Assembly: GCA_963920525.1 (NCBI GenBank)
Contig: OY986435.1
Coordinates: 222,940,399-223,004,398, forward strand
DNA from: Dichetophora obliterata
Taxonomy: Eukaryota > Arthropoda > Insecta > Diptera > Sciomyzidae
Direction of reading: 5' to 3'
Length of the DNA: 64,000 bases
Shown: in pieces, positions 1-9,690 of the stretch
Position numbering within the stretch: position 1 is the stretch's first letter
Layout of the letters: each line of letters begins with the position of its first letter
Made by a program: the position numbers and the translations under genes
The notes under the pieces: generated by a model
Seen by the model: the letters and a program-made list of their open reading frames with translations, nothing else
Told to the model about the DNA's origin: nothing
Database searches by the model: none

Positions 1-129
1 TCACATATATCCCCCTTTCAACGATCGAACTAACAAGCGTTGAGGCGCTCCGCTTCTTCTCTGTAGGTCTTATATGCAATTAATTAAGGTCTAAGTTAGG
101 GGATAAAACCATTAATGCTTTAATTTCAC

Positions 130-304
130 GAAGATCGTATTTTGATCAAAAGAAGGAATATTTTTACTGAGCTCTAAATAGAAAAGGTATTGTATATTTT
201 TTTTTACTTTAATATATTGACTTTTTTATTTTAATTTGAATATGCTATAGCATATACAATAAGTAAAGGGAGATTTTAGGCCAAAGCGGTTAAAATTAAG
301 GCAT
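130..304. repeat. Left half of a dispersed repeat split by a retrotransposon
   Basis: This stretch matches about 59845-59970 of the window (shared blocks around 'gagctytaaatagaaa' and 'attgacttttttattt'). The continuation of that copy resumes at 4757, so the intervening DNA is an insertion. Positions 1-129 hold nothing I recognise. I do not know what the repeat is; no coding capacity is visible. Confidence 0.6.
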
Positions 305-1057
305 ATTTTTTTTTTTTTTAGATTCGCCCGGAGGTATGAAATCTTCCAAAGATACGTATACCCGTCCTATACGCATGCACGATTTACATTCTAAAATCTG
401 CCCGAATCAGCCGGAACAGACAGAATGCACCTACGTACTAAAACATACCCCCTATTGGCAATTAGGATTTTCCACTAAGCACATTAATTGGCTTTTCAGC
501 GGAATTTAAAAATTGAATACATATAAAACGCGTATTTAAGTATACTTGATTCTTTATAAATAAGCAACATAGAATTAAATAATAGTAATTATCAATTTAA
601 GGTACCCGAAAAACAATCCTGATTTCAAAAATAATCCAAAACACTAAACTCATTTTAACTGGTTTGCGGCCATTGTCCAACCCAAGGACCTACGTGGAAA
701 TGAGATAAATCTCATATCCGCCAAATCAAAATCCCAATTAGTTGGATATGCATTTGGGCCAACGCAGGCATAAACTTGTGTGGAAAAGAGATATACTCTG
801 GCACACCAATCCAGGTGATAGTGTGAGTTCAGTCTAATTTCAAATCAGGAAACCACGTGAGCACATAAATCCCAATTCGATTTAAAATTAAAATATTGAA
901 TAATTAAAAATTCAGTTTTAAAAACGATTCATATTTGATGGAGCTTGCTTTATAAAACATAATATCGAGACAAAAAGGAGAAACAGAACATTCTCAATTA
1001 CCAATTTTACATTGTTTTAAAACTGCGTTAGGTATAATAGGATGAAGTTAAATTGAT

Positions 1058-2801
1058 TTAATTATTTAAATGTAATATAATTTTCCGTTTTAAGACGTCT
1101 ACCGAATCAGAAAAATTAATCATGTTGAAGTTATCATTGAAATCACTGCACATACATCGTAAAGGTTCATGAAGAGCGTAATTAGAACTGCACTGACTCA
1201 ACTTGAAAAACAGAAAGTGTCTAGTTCCTCTCCTTGGGATGTTAAAATTTAGAGCTGAGATGAGATATTCCGAATTAATCTCGCCACGAAGTAATTTATA
1301 CAGAAACATGACATTAAGCATCATTCTTCTGCTTCTTAGGGAAGGTAGTAAAATAATTGTAAGGCGTATTTCATACAATGGAAGCATAATATTGGGGCAT
1401 CAACGACTATGACGTAAAGCAAAAAGTGAAAACTGTTTTTGAACGGATTCTATGGCGTCGCTGTAGGCAATATATTGTGGGTTCCATACAACTGATGCCT
1501 ATTCAAGAATTGGCCTTACGAGAGAGGTATATAATAATTTAGTATTAACGTGGAGATTGAAGCGAAGTTTTGAGTCCATAATAACACCAAGATCGAGAAA
1601 ACTGGAAACTATTTCTAATTCAGTATTATTTATAGTGTAATTTATGTTACTAGCAGATCTTCGCGAGAATGTCATTTGCTTACATTTTTTTAAGTTGAGA
1701 TTTAATATATTTAAGCTACACCAGTCCACAAGTCTATTTAGATCAGATTGTAAGAGATGTCGTTCTTCGGGTGATTTGTAACAAAGAAAAAGTTTCACGT
1801 CGTCAGCGTACATTAAGACGTTACAGTGTTTTATTACCGAAGGAAGATCATTAATGAATAGTAAAAACAAAAACGGTCCAAGATGACTGCCCTGAGGAAC
1901 GCCAGAAGTGACCGAAATACTTTTTGAAAGAGAATTCTTATATAAAACCTTTTGAGTACGTCTAGATAAATACGAATTTATCCAATTTAATAATGTGACA
2001 GGAAACCCAATAAGGTGGAGTTTTTTCAAAAGAAGATAATGATTAACACTGTCGAAAGCTTTGCTAAAGTCCGTATAAATAACATCAGTCTGCAGTCCCA
2101 AAGTAAAACCATTTATAACACGCGTAGTAAGCTCTAAGAGGTTTGTTGTAGTGGACTTACCCTTCAGAAAACCATGTTGAAAGACAGAAATGGTGGAAGA
2201 CACGGAGTGGGTTAATTGATCAGTTATGATTTTCTCAAATAACTTAGGAATTGCATTTAATTATGCAATTCCTCGATAGTTAGAAACATCTATCTTGGAG
2301 CCAGATTTATGAAGGGGTATAATATAAGAATCCTTCCATATAATAGGAAAATAACCACAATGCAAGGAAATATTAAAAATGTTTGCTAGAGGAGTACACA
2401 GGTTTGTAGCACATTGCTTTAAAATACAGCTTGGAATTTTATCAGGGCCGGTCGTAAAAGAAGATTTTACTTGTTGAAGATAACACATGACAATATTTGG
2501 GTCTATTACAAGAGTTAACTGGCGGGACAAAAGGATACACCGTGCTAGTATTAAATGGTATATCGGTGTAAGTTGATTTAAAGAAGTTTGCAAACATGTT
2601 AGGAATCACATTGTCACAAGATGATTCTTCCTGATTGAATTTCATAATGGGTGGAAAACTGGAGGCTTTACGTTTTGAGTTAACAAAACTATAGAAAAGT
2701 TTTGGATCATCTTTAAATTGAGATTTTATGTTAATTATATAAGCAGAATAGCATTGTTTATTTAATAGTTGATATCTATAGACAAGAAGAATAGGAAGCA
2801 A
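1058..2801 (-). pseudogene. ORF2 reverse transcriptase domain, broken
   Basis: Reverse transcriptase of the non-LTR element. Visible blocks in order are the GPDKIPSCILKQC region, HGFLKGKSTTTNLLE, YTDFSKAFDSVNH (first catalytic Asp), SGVPQGSHLGP, and YADDVKLF (catalytic YADD box at about 1810-1820). The C-terminal tail after SLVRPILE continues to 1058. It is inactive: in one frame there are three nonsense codons (at 2261, 1499 and about 1409), and the upstream part (2442-2801) is in another frame. The part before it is separated by the transposon insertion. The family copies the RNA of the element at a nicked chromosomal site. Confidence 0.8.
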
Positions 2802-2907
2802 AGTCTAAACTAGAACCAGATATATTATATTTTTTAAATAAACGATTTTTTAAATTTTTAAGTGTTTTTAGATCATTTGTTAGCCAGGGTGGATTTAAAG
2901 GATTGGA

Positions 2908-3630
2908 GAAACACCTTTTTTTTGGGACGGACAATAAGAAACACCTTTGCAGAGTAACACCTCTTGAATCTCTTGTGGATTTTCAGTGGCATAAATACGG
3001 CAATTTTGTTTGTTTACCGTTCCGTTCAACTGAAAATGAGCTTCATCGCTCATGATAATTTTATGCCAAAATTGCTCGTCTTCTTCAGCCATTTCGATGA
3101 CTCTTTGGGCCCATTCCAATCGACGTGGCTTATCGGTAGGCAACAATTTGTTTACCAATTGAATTTTGTACGGAAACAAATTCAAATCAACACGTAAAAT
3201 GCGTTGTAAAGTGGATCGGGGAATGCCGAGCTGCTGAGAACGGCGATTTTGGGATGTCGTTGGTGACTGCTCAATACTGGCTCGTACGGCTGCAATATTC
3301 TCATCCGATCGCCTTGGTCGCTTTTTATTTGGCCTCTTTGGGTTACCAAGAGTATTACCAGTTGTAAATCTTTCATACAAACGATAAATTGTTTTCTTGG
3401 AAGGCGCACTTTTCACTTTATTTATTTTTTTGAAAGCACGTTGAGTTTTCACTACTGACTTGTTTTGTTGAATGTAAATTTCAACAATTTTAGAGCGTTC
3501 GCGTGGCGTGTACTGTTCCATTGTAAACATTTGCTTGGAATGACGCTTCAAACGCGGTATGTCATTAGTCGATTTGGCATCACTGCGGAAAGTTACAGTG
3601 TTGCCAGATGGGCGCATATTGGCAACCCTG
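2908..3630 (-). mobile_element. DD41D mariner-type (rosa-like) transposon, 3'-deleted
   Basis: A transposon lies inside the endonuclease/RT junction of the non-LTR element. Its outer end (minus-strand 5' end) is CAGGGTTGCC at 3621-3630, followed by TA at 3631-3632, the usual target of the Tc1/mariner superfamily. The opposite end is not intact: the transposase stops matching near 2920 and the non-LTR frame (NPPWLTNDL) resumes near 2905. The family call rests on similarity to the element at 22283-23196, where the 41-residue spacing of the last two catalytic Asp can be counted. Confidence 0.65.
2916..3530 (-). pseudogene. DD41D-type transposase, N-terminal two thirds only
   Basis: The likely start is MFTMEQYTP at 3530; the ORF is open further upstream, but that region is the element's terminal repeat. 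It shows two helix-turn-helix units (around SKKTIYRLYERF, then QQLGIPRSTLQRIL), the DLNLFPYKIQL linker typical of this group, and the first catalytic Asp in IIMSDEAHF followed by VNKQNCRI. The protein stops being recognisable after about TENPQEIQE, so the second and third catalytic Asp are missing and the enzyme cannot work. The piece itself has no stop codon, which suggests a fairly young deletion derivative. Confidence 0.75.
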
Positions 3631-4477
3631 TATCATTGAAAAACTGTACAGAGGATTCGACGTCATAATATGAATATGATGTTCCGCTAGTTAAAATTGG
3701 AGACCAATCAGTCTGCGAAAGTAAGGAATTAAGTTTTACATAGTCCGTTTTCTTAAAATTATAAACTTTTTTATTTCGCGCATCAGAAGTTACTTTATCT
3801 TCTTTTTCGTGGGGGCGTAAAACTGTTATTTCAAGAGTTGGATGATGTACATCTTCTGGAAGAGATACGGGATTCGAACAATGGAGATTAACAGTAGTGC
3901 ATCTATCTACAAATACAAGGTCTAGAGTTCTGTGGCTTATATTTAAAATATCATTGACTTGTTGAAGACACAGATCAGACAGCTTATCTAAGAAGTCATT
4001 TATCCAATCACTATTGGAAACATGAGTAAGAAATGAAGAATCGTCAGACGATCTCCAAGTCACAAAAGGTAGGTTAAAATCACCCAGCACAATAAGAACC
4101 CAGCACACTTTTTCGATGGCGTGTAAGTGTTTTAAATACATTGTTAAGTCACATTTAGGAGGAATGTAAGAGCAGGTAACATAAATAATACTATTAATTA
4201 ATTTAACTGCAACACAAATGAACTCAATGCCACTGGTGTCAAGAATTGTCAATTCTTCAGATACAAGCGAGTTTTGAACAGCTATCAAAACACCACCACC
4301 GATCTTATCATGACGATCTTTACGAAAAATTTGATATTTATTGCACATTATTTCAGAATTTAAGATATTAGAGCGAAGCCAAGTCTCTGTAAAAATTATA
4401 ATTTTATATTCAAAATCAAAACTGTTTATGAAAATATCGGAAAGTTTGGAGTTAAGACCCCTGAAATTTTGATACAC
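3631..4477 (-). pseudogene. ORF2 AP-endonuclease domain of the non-LTR element
   Basis: N-terminal part of ORF2, an exonuclease-endonuclease-phosphatase fold that nicks target DNA. Motifs in order: YQNFRGLNSK, FTETWL (catalytic Glu), GGGVLIAV, CSYIPP, LGDFNLPF, SHRTLDLVF, and HHPTLEI near the end. The frame is open from 4477 to the transposon junction at 3631. The last residues read from this frame past 3631 belong to the inserted element and not to this protein. Confidence 0.8.
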
Positions 4478-4503
4478 AAGCTCTAATTTAGACTTGCGGT
4501 TTA

Positions 4504-4740
4504 TTAATCGTTTTTTGGATGAGATTCAGGGCTATTTCGGGGACTGGGCAAATGTCCAACATTTACCAGTCTTGGATTGCTTTTAAATTCAAATTTGCGT
4601 ACAATTGTGTTAGGCAGCCAAAAGTTTACATCAACTATAGAATTAAATAAATTTTCAGGAACTGTTAATCTAAAAGAAGTAATCGATTTTATATTTGAAT
4701 ATTTGAATTTATGAACCGAAAGATGCAAGGAACATTTCAA
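4504..4740 (-). pseudogene. C-terminal remnant of non-LTR ORF1
   Basis: A 78-codon open frame just upstream of ORF2, ending 26 bp before it. It contains RLTVPENLFNSI, VDVNFWLPNTIVRKFEF and a Pro/Ser-rich tail, which resembles the C-terminal end of ORF1 proteins of Jockey/CR1-type elements. No zinc knuckle is left, since the element is truncated a few bases upstream. The assignment is mainly positional. Confidence 0.5.
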
Positions 4741-4756
4741 CTTTGATTTAATGTTT

Positions 4757-5185
4757 AAGAAGATGTTTTCTAAAAAATTTTATTACATACACAAAAAATT
4801 TAATTTGCATGTTAATTTTACATCATCACGCTGACCGCTTGAAAATAAAATGATTTCGAAGAAAGACTCTTGAATGCACATCACCAAAATGGAAAATTAA
4901 GAAAATTGCGAAGCGTGGAAAAGAGTAGGAAAAAATTGACATTATATTAGACCATATTGTTACGTGTAAAACCTAGAAAAATTTTCCTATGACGCTCATT
5001 TTAGTAAAAGAATTGTAGAATTACGATAGAAACAGATTAAAAAAAATTTTCATTGGTTAATCAGTTTGTTTTCAGTTTACACTACTGAGTAGTTCTGAAA
5101 AAGTATTCAGTATTCACTAGTTCTGAAAAAGTATGTTTCAAGAAAAATCGTGCTTAAAGTTACTCTTCTTAGTTAAATTTACTCT
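4757..5185. repeat. Right half of the split dispersed repeat
   Basis: Matches about 59985-60380 (shared 'attacatacacaaaaaatt', 'gactcttgaatgcacat', 'gcgtgtaaaacctaga'-like blocks). Together with 130-304 it forms one repeat into which the non-LTR element inserted. The rest, 5186-5780, is AT-rich and holds nothing I can identify. Confidence 0.6.
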
Positions 5186-5787
5186 GGTGCATCAGCTCTT
5201 AAGCGCTGTAGAATGTATATTATAAGCGGAATTGATTTATTGAAGGATAATTAAACAATAATCAATTTAAAAAATTTAATTCTAAATAAATTGTTCTTTA
5301 AATACTGATTTAAAATAATTTTATGAAGGCAGTTACTGCTAGAGCTTAGTATGCTGTAGGAACAAAAATTTTTACTCTCCAATCATAGTTGTGAACTTGG
5401 CTGCATTGAACAAACAGCGTACTAACCAACCAAAATTTCGCTACCTTTTCGCTGTCAAAAACGCGATGCATTTCTTACGGAAGATTTCTTTTCGCTTCTA
5501 TAGCATACTAAGCTTAAACCAAAAATATGTATTTGTGCATGTATTACAAAAACGATGTTATAAATTATTGAAGATATATGATTGGTCAAATTTTCCGTTT
5601 GGTTTTTTTTTTTTTTGAATTGGTACAAATTGTGTTTCTTTGTTATATCAAATTGATACAGATTATGTACTATAATAGAATAGAAGTGAATGTGTTGCAC
5701 TTTTTGGCAAAACAAAATAATAACGAAATAAAAACTTTTTGAATTTCGGGACGATCCCGGGATCCCAGAATTGTATTTTCAGATCCC

Positions 5788-5900
5788 GATAATTCTGATG
5801 AGCATGGCGAACGTTTCCATCAGGTGACGGCAAGACTCGAGCACTGGTACAGTGGTAAAAAAACTAGATGCTCTCTTAGGAGGCATTTGTTGGAATTTAC
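5788..5900 (+). pseudogene. Short coding fragment with a SDEHGERFHQ motif
   Basis: The frame reads DNSDEHGERFHQVTARLEHWYSG, then decays within about 40 codons. I have seen the DEHGERFHQ block in many uncharacterised, transposon-like insect proteins, but I cannot name the family. No start codon, no flanking ends and no partner fragments are visible. 5901-6690 holds no further gene; a perfect palindrome TCCTACATGTAGGA at about 6083-6096 and further ACATGTAGGA copies near 6122 and 6161 are its only structure. Confidence 0.3.
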
Positions 5901-6693
5901 ATAAAGAAGCAGAAGAAACAGATGAATCTATCTGAGAAAAAAAAAAAAGTATAGCAGTGAGAGGACTGCCGACCGAAGCGAAAACCTATATATAAAATAT
6001 TAGTATTCCCTGGAAGACGTTGTCCTGCCACAGACGGCCTTACTGCTACATAAGAATTTTCATGCTAATAGGTGGTTTCGGACTATCCTACATGTAGGAA
6101 GGATTTGACAGGTCGGACGGACATGTAGGATGTGCGAAAGCTCATACTGCAGCCCGTTCTACATGTAGGATGAAATCAAAAAGTTTTAAAAGTTCCGCTC
6201 TGATCTTGTTCTTCTCTGTGCGTCCTTGTTTGTAAATTTCCTTGGTAGTTGTTGTTGGCGCAGTTAGCTGGAAATTTTTTATAGACGTTGTGAATTCTAA
6301 TCGTGTAGCTACAGTCGGCATATGAAATTAGAATTATTTTTGTTAAGAGCTTATAACAATTTATTAAATTTTTTATATATTACTGAAACTATTTCTTTTA
6401 AGCAAAAGTGTTACCATATCAAAAATACATATAATTAAAGTAATTTATTTAAATTATTTCATTATTGAATTAATATAAAAAATTAAAGCTTATTTATGTC
6501 TATTTATATCATAACACTTACACAATATACATGTTCACCATATCTATATTGAGTTGTGTATTAAAAATAGAATATTCTAAAATTAAGAAATATCTATAGC
6601 TTATAAATTACATATAATTCATATAAAAAATTAAAGCTAAACAGTTTTAAAAAATAGAATGCTAAGGATAAGCAGACTTTAGTTATTCAATTA

Positions 6694-7031
6694 AAAAAAA
6701 AATAAACTGGCCATTTCAGCCCTTGGAAGGACTTTGACCTAGCTTCTATTGATCAATTGTGTTGTGCGTGTTATTAAATGTTTGATCAAAAATGACCGAG
6801 AACTGGACCTACGTGTTTTTATGCCGAATCCGAACGGCTTATGTTCTCAAGAAGCTTTACATGGCAATTTTTACTCTCTGAGGTTTGCCATTGTCTGCAG
6901 AGAGGTGACGACCGAACAGAAAAATTAATTCAATTGAAAAAACTTTCTGTCTGAGCTGGAATTGAACCCGGGCTACCGCGGTTCCTTAGCTTAGGGGCCA
7001 CGCACTCTACACACTAGGCTACGGCCGCCAC
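6694..7031 (-). mobile_element. tRNA-derived SINE with 14-bp target duplication
   Basis: The minus-strand head (about 7030 to 6945) folds like a tRNA: an A box around TAGCCTAGTGTGTAGAGTG and a B box GGTTCAATTCC, the internal RNA polymerase III promoter. The body follows with blocks common in insect SINEs (ATGGCAAACCTC, GGATTCGGCATAAAA). The element is bounded by direct repeats of TAGTTATTCAATTA at 6680-6693 and 7032-7045, which is a clear target-site duplication. The tail is T/A-rich (next to 6694). It depends on a LINE for movement and codes for nothing. Confidence 0.85.
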
Positions 7032-7182
7032 TAGTTATTCAATTACTACTGAAAATATTAATTATTTTGCAGTTTTAATACGTAATTGTTATTATATAAA
7101 TATACATAAATATTCTTTAAATTTCCTGAATGAGCTAAATTGTTCATATATATGAACTATATATGTAAATATGTATATATAT

Positions 7183-7483
7183 TAGGGCGGGTCAATTTGT
7201 ATGGACGAATTTTTTGGAGGTCTGGCTCAGCGAAATTCGTAAAATACATGTAATTTCAAGACTTTTTCTCCACTACAGCATATACAAATTCTGAAAAATA
7301 GCTGTGCGGACTTTCGTAAATAGATTTTGTTCTCAATTATAAAATATGAATGTATGAATGTATGTGTATGAATCTATTTACGCACAGCTTTTTTTCAGAA
7401 TTTGTATATGCTGTAGTGGAGAAAAAGTCTTGAAATTACATGTATTTTACGAATTTCGCTGAGCCAGAATTTGACCCGCCCTA
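7183..7483. mobile_element. hAT-type palindromic MITE, copy 1
   Basis: A 301-bp near-perfect palindrome beginning TAGGGCGGGTCAA and ending with the complement, flanked by ATATATAT on both sides (8 bp, within a TA-rich site). The two arms include 'tctccactacagcatata' and its complement. A second copy with its own 8-bp duplication is at 58026-58334. The ends fit the hAT terminal pattern YARNG, and the duplication fits nTnnnnAn. No coding capacity. Confidence 0.85.
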
Positions 7484-7497
7484 ATATATATATATAT

Positions 7498-7519
7498 GTT
7501 ACTGTATCGGAAATCGGAA

Positions 7520-7604
<85 letters not shown>

Positions 7605-7627
7605 ATACAGATATACGATACAGTAAC
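7498..7627. repeat. (AT)n microsatellite inside a short inverted repeat
   Basis: An (AT)n run of about 79 bp (7523-7601) is enclosed by TGTTACTGTATCG and its complement CGATACAGTAACA. The apparent open frame across it is only Tyr-Ile repeats and is not a gene. The stretch 7630-9340 shows no gene, RNA or repeat I can support, apart from a perfect palindrome GTGACACCGGTGTCAC near 9208. Confidence 0.8.
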
Positions 7628-9354
7628 ACTTTTACTAAAAACAAATAGATTTACCAATATTATATATACTCTTTAATTCATATGTATAAACTGTTTTCTA
7701 AATTAGTTCGATGTCATATGCTGACTGTAGCTACAAATAAACATCCACAAAAAAGTAAAGCTTACTGTACAACAATAACTACTTAGCAAATTTACAACAA
7801 TAACGCAAAGAGAATTACAATATCCCAGCGGTTGCGCAGCGTTAGAGGGGATGAACCGAATTGGCGGCGTAAAATATACAGCACTTTGTATGCTATATTT
7901 TGTGTTTGCCTGCTAGCAAGCACTTAGCACTTCCTTGTTCTACTGGCGATGGCACTTAGAGGATGTTGGCTAGCAACAAATTTTGCACTGCACTTGCTGG
8001 TGGTGGCACTTGGAGGACGCTCGCCAGCAAAGAAAGCCAATTTAACTTTGCTGCACTTGCTGATGTTGGAGACCGTTGGCCCACATACACGCACACACAA
8101 ACTCAAGCACTTTCGTTAGTTTTTTTCATAAATTTGTTATTTTTTAAGTTTACAATATTACAAGTTTACGAAATATGTTGCAAGTACAAGCTCTCGAATT
8201 AGATATGTCGCAAATTGATAAAATGCAAATTAAATAAAATATTTTCCCTAAAACACGACCGAAATGTGAAACTTTTAAATTTGCAACTGTCAAAATTTCA
8301 TCGTCCATTTGACACTGCAAAAGAGACAAATTTATTTCAACACACACAAATTTTATTAAACCTGATATTTTCTATCCTACCACGACTGAAAAGTTTCCTT
8401 TTGACACACACCCTTTATAAAAAAAATGTATTAATAAAACAATGATAGTTGGCAACTCTGAAAATAAAATGGCGCAGTGGTGAAAATAAAAAGCCACTGA
8501 CAAATATAACAAGTGTGAAAATTGTCAAACTTTGTTTGACGATATGTAATAAAATAAAAGCATGCATGTAATTATTTGAGTGTTCAACATATTCCTTTAT
8601 CACAACTTAAAGATTAAAATGTTAAAACACTCAATCCATACATTATTTTTCTTGTTTGCAAACGAAGGTCCAGCAGAAAAAAGCAGAAAGAGAAGAAGAT
8701 CGATCCATTTTTAAATCTCACCATGAATAGCAGCTGTTTGAGTAAAAGCAAATTTTTCAAAAATGTTGACAAATACAACAACTGAAGAAATTGCCAAACT
8801 TTAAAAACATATACTATATACCAATATAAACCGAATTAATAATAAGTTTTGGTTGCAAACATCTTATTGCAACCTAACTTAAGTATTTATATACTAACAA
8901 ACAGATTATATGCATTAATTTCAGGAGTTACCAAGTGATTTCTTTGCGAGCTTGCGGCCGATTAAGAACAAGAGTGACGATCACTGTTGATTTTTTTATA
9001 CACAAATACATGCAAACATTTTTGAGGTTATTTTTTGTAATTTTCCTATCTTGTTATCTTTGTTGTCTGTATTGTTGACGATTTCCTTGGAAAAATACGA
9101 TGATGCAAACCAATGATTTAGCCTCTACCAAAATCGTTCAACGCGCCTAAAGAAGTTTTCACTTCAAAAAATTTCCTAAAAAGTTACCATTGAGTACCAT
9201 TGTGACACCGGTGTCACACAAAAATTCTAGCACTTCTAGGCAAAAAACTCAAATTTTTATTTCAAATTGTAACAAGACCCCTACAGAGATCACAAAAATG
9301 TTTTTGTGCTTGGTTTTGCGATATCTCCTCTAGTTTTTTTATGGTACCAAAAGG

Positions 9355-9690
9355 GTTAAGAATCTGTGCAGATTTCAAAGTCATTCTTAATCTACAGATC
9401 GAGATTGATCGATATCCAATTCCTCGGATAGAGGAGTTGTTTCAAGTTCAAGCTTCAAGGTGGTCAGTATTTCACTAAAACTGATCTAAGCTCAGCTTTC
9501 CTTCCAATTGAGTTATCTGAATCTTCAAAGAAACTCATGGTTTTTAATACACCCTTTTGAATTTTTCAATATCAGAGGTTACCCTTCGGAATTTTTAACG
9601 AACTGGGATCATATTTAAAACAGCGAAATTCGCTGTCTTGTGAAAATGGTGGAGTATTTGATGGTACAAGAGTGATTGCACCATGTACAA
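9355..9690 (+). pseudogene. Ty3/gypsy-type retroelement pol fragment, left part
   Basis: Reads RICADFKVILN, IEIDRYPIPRIEELF, then after a frameshift DLSSAFLPIELSESSKK, VFNTPF and QRLPFGI, which is the fingers/palm part of a gypsy-type reverse transcriptase. It then jumps directly to NSLSCENGGVFDGTRVIAPC, which belongs to the region before the integrase zinc finger. The catalytic YxDD, RNase H and connection are absent, so this is a deletion derivative. It also has a frameshift and a nonsense codon. The hAT-like transposon at 9691 interrupts it, and the frame continues at 13185. Confidence 0.75.

Larger units (their letters stand above)
305..4757 (-). mobile_element. Non-LTR retrotransposon (Jockey/CR1-like), 5'-truncated and decayed
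   Basis: Reading on the minus strand, the element has the end of ORF1, an ORF2 with AP endonuclease then reverse transcriptase, a 3' UTR (about 320-1057) and a terminal A tract, seen on the + strand as a T run at 306-319. The boundaries come from comparing the split repeat (130-304 and 4757-5185) with its uninterrupted copy at 59840-60380. ORF1 is mostly missing, so the copy is 5'-truncated, as is usual for target-primed insertion. A mariner-type transposon sits inside ORF2 at about 2908-3630. The clade assignment is by general look only and could be a neighbouring clade. Confidence 0.75.

Noticed and set aside
7447..7644. Open frame of Tyr-Ile repeats on the minus strand
   Set aside because: It is simply the (AT)n microsatellite translated; no codon structure or homologue.
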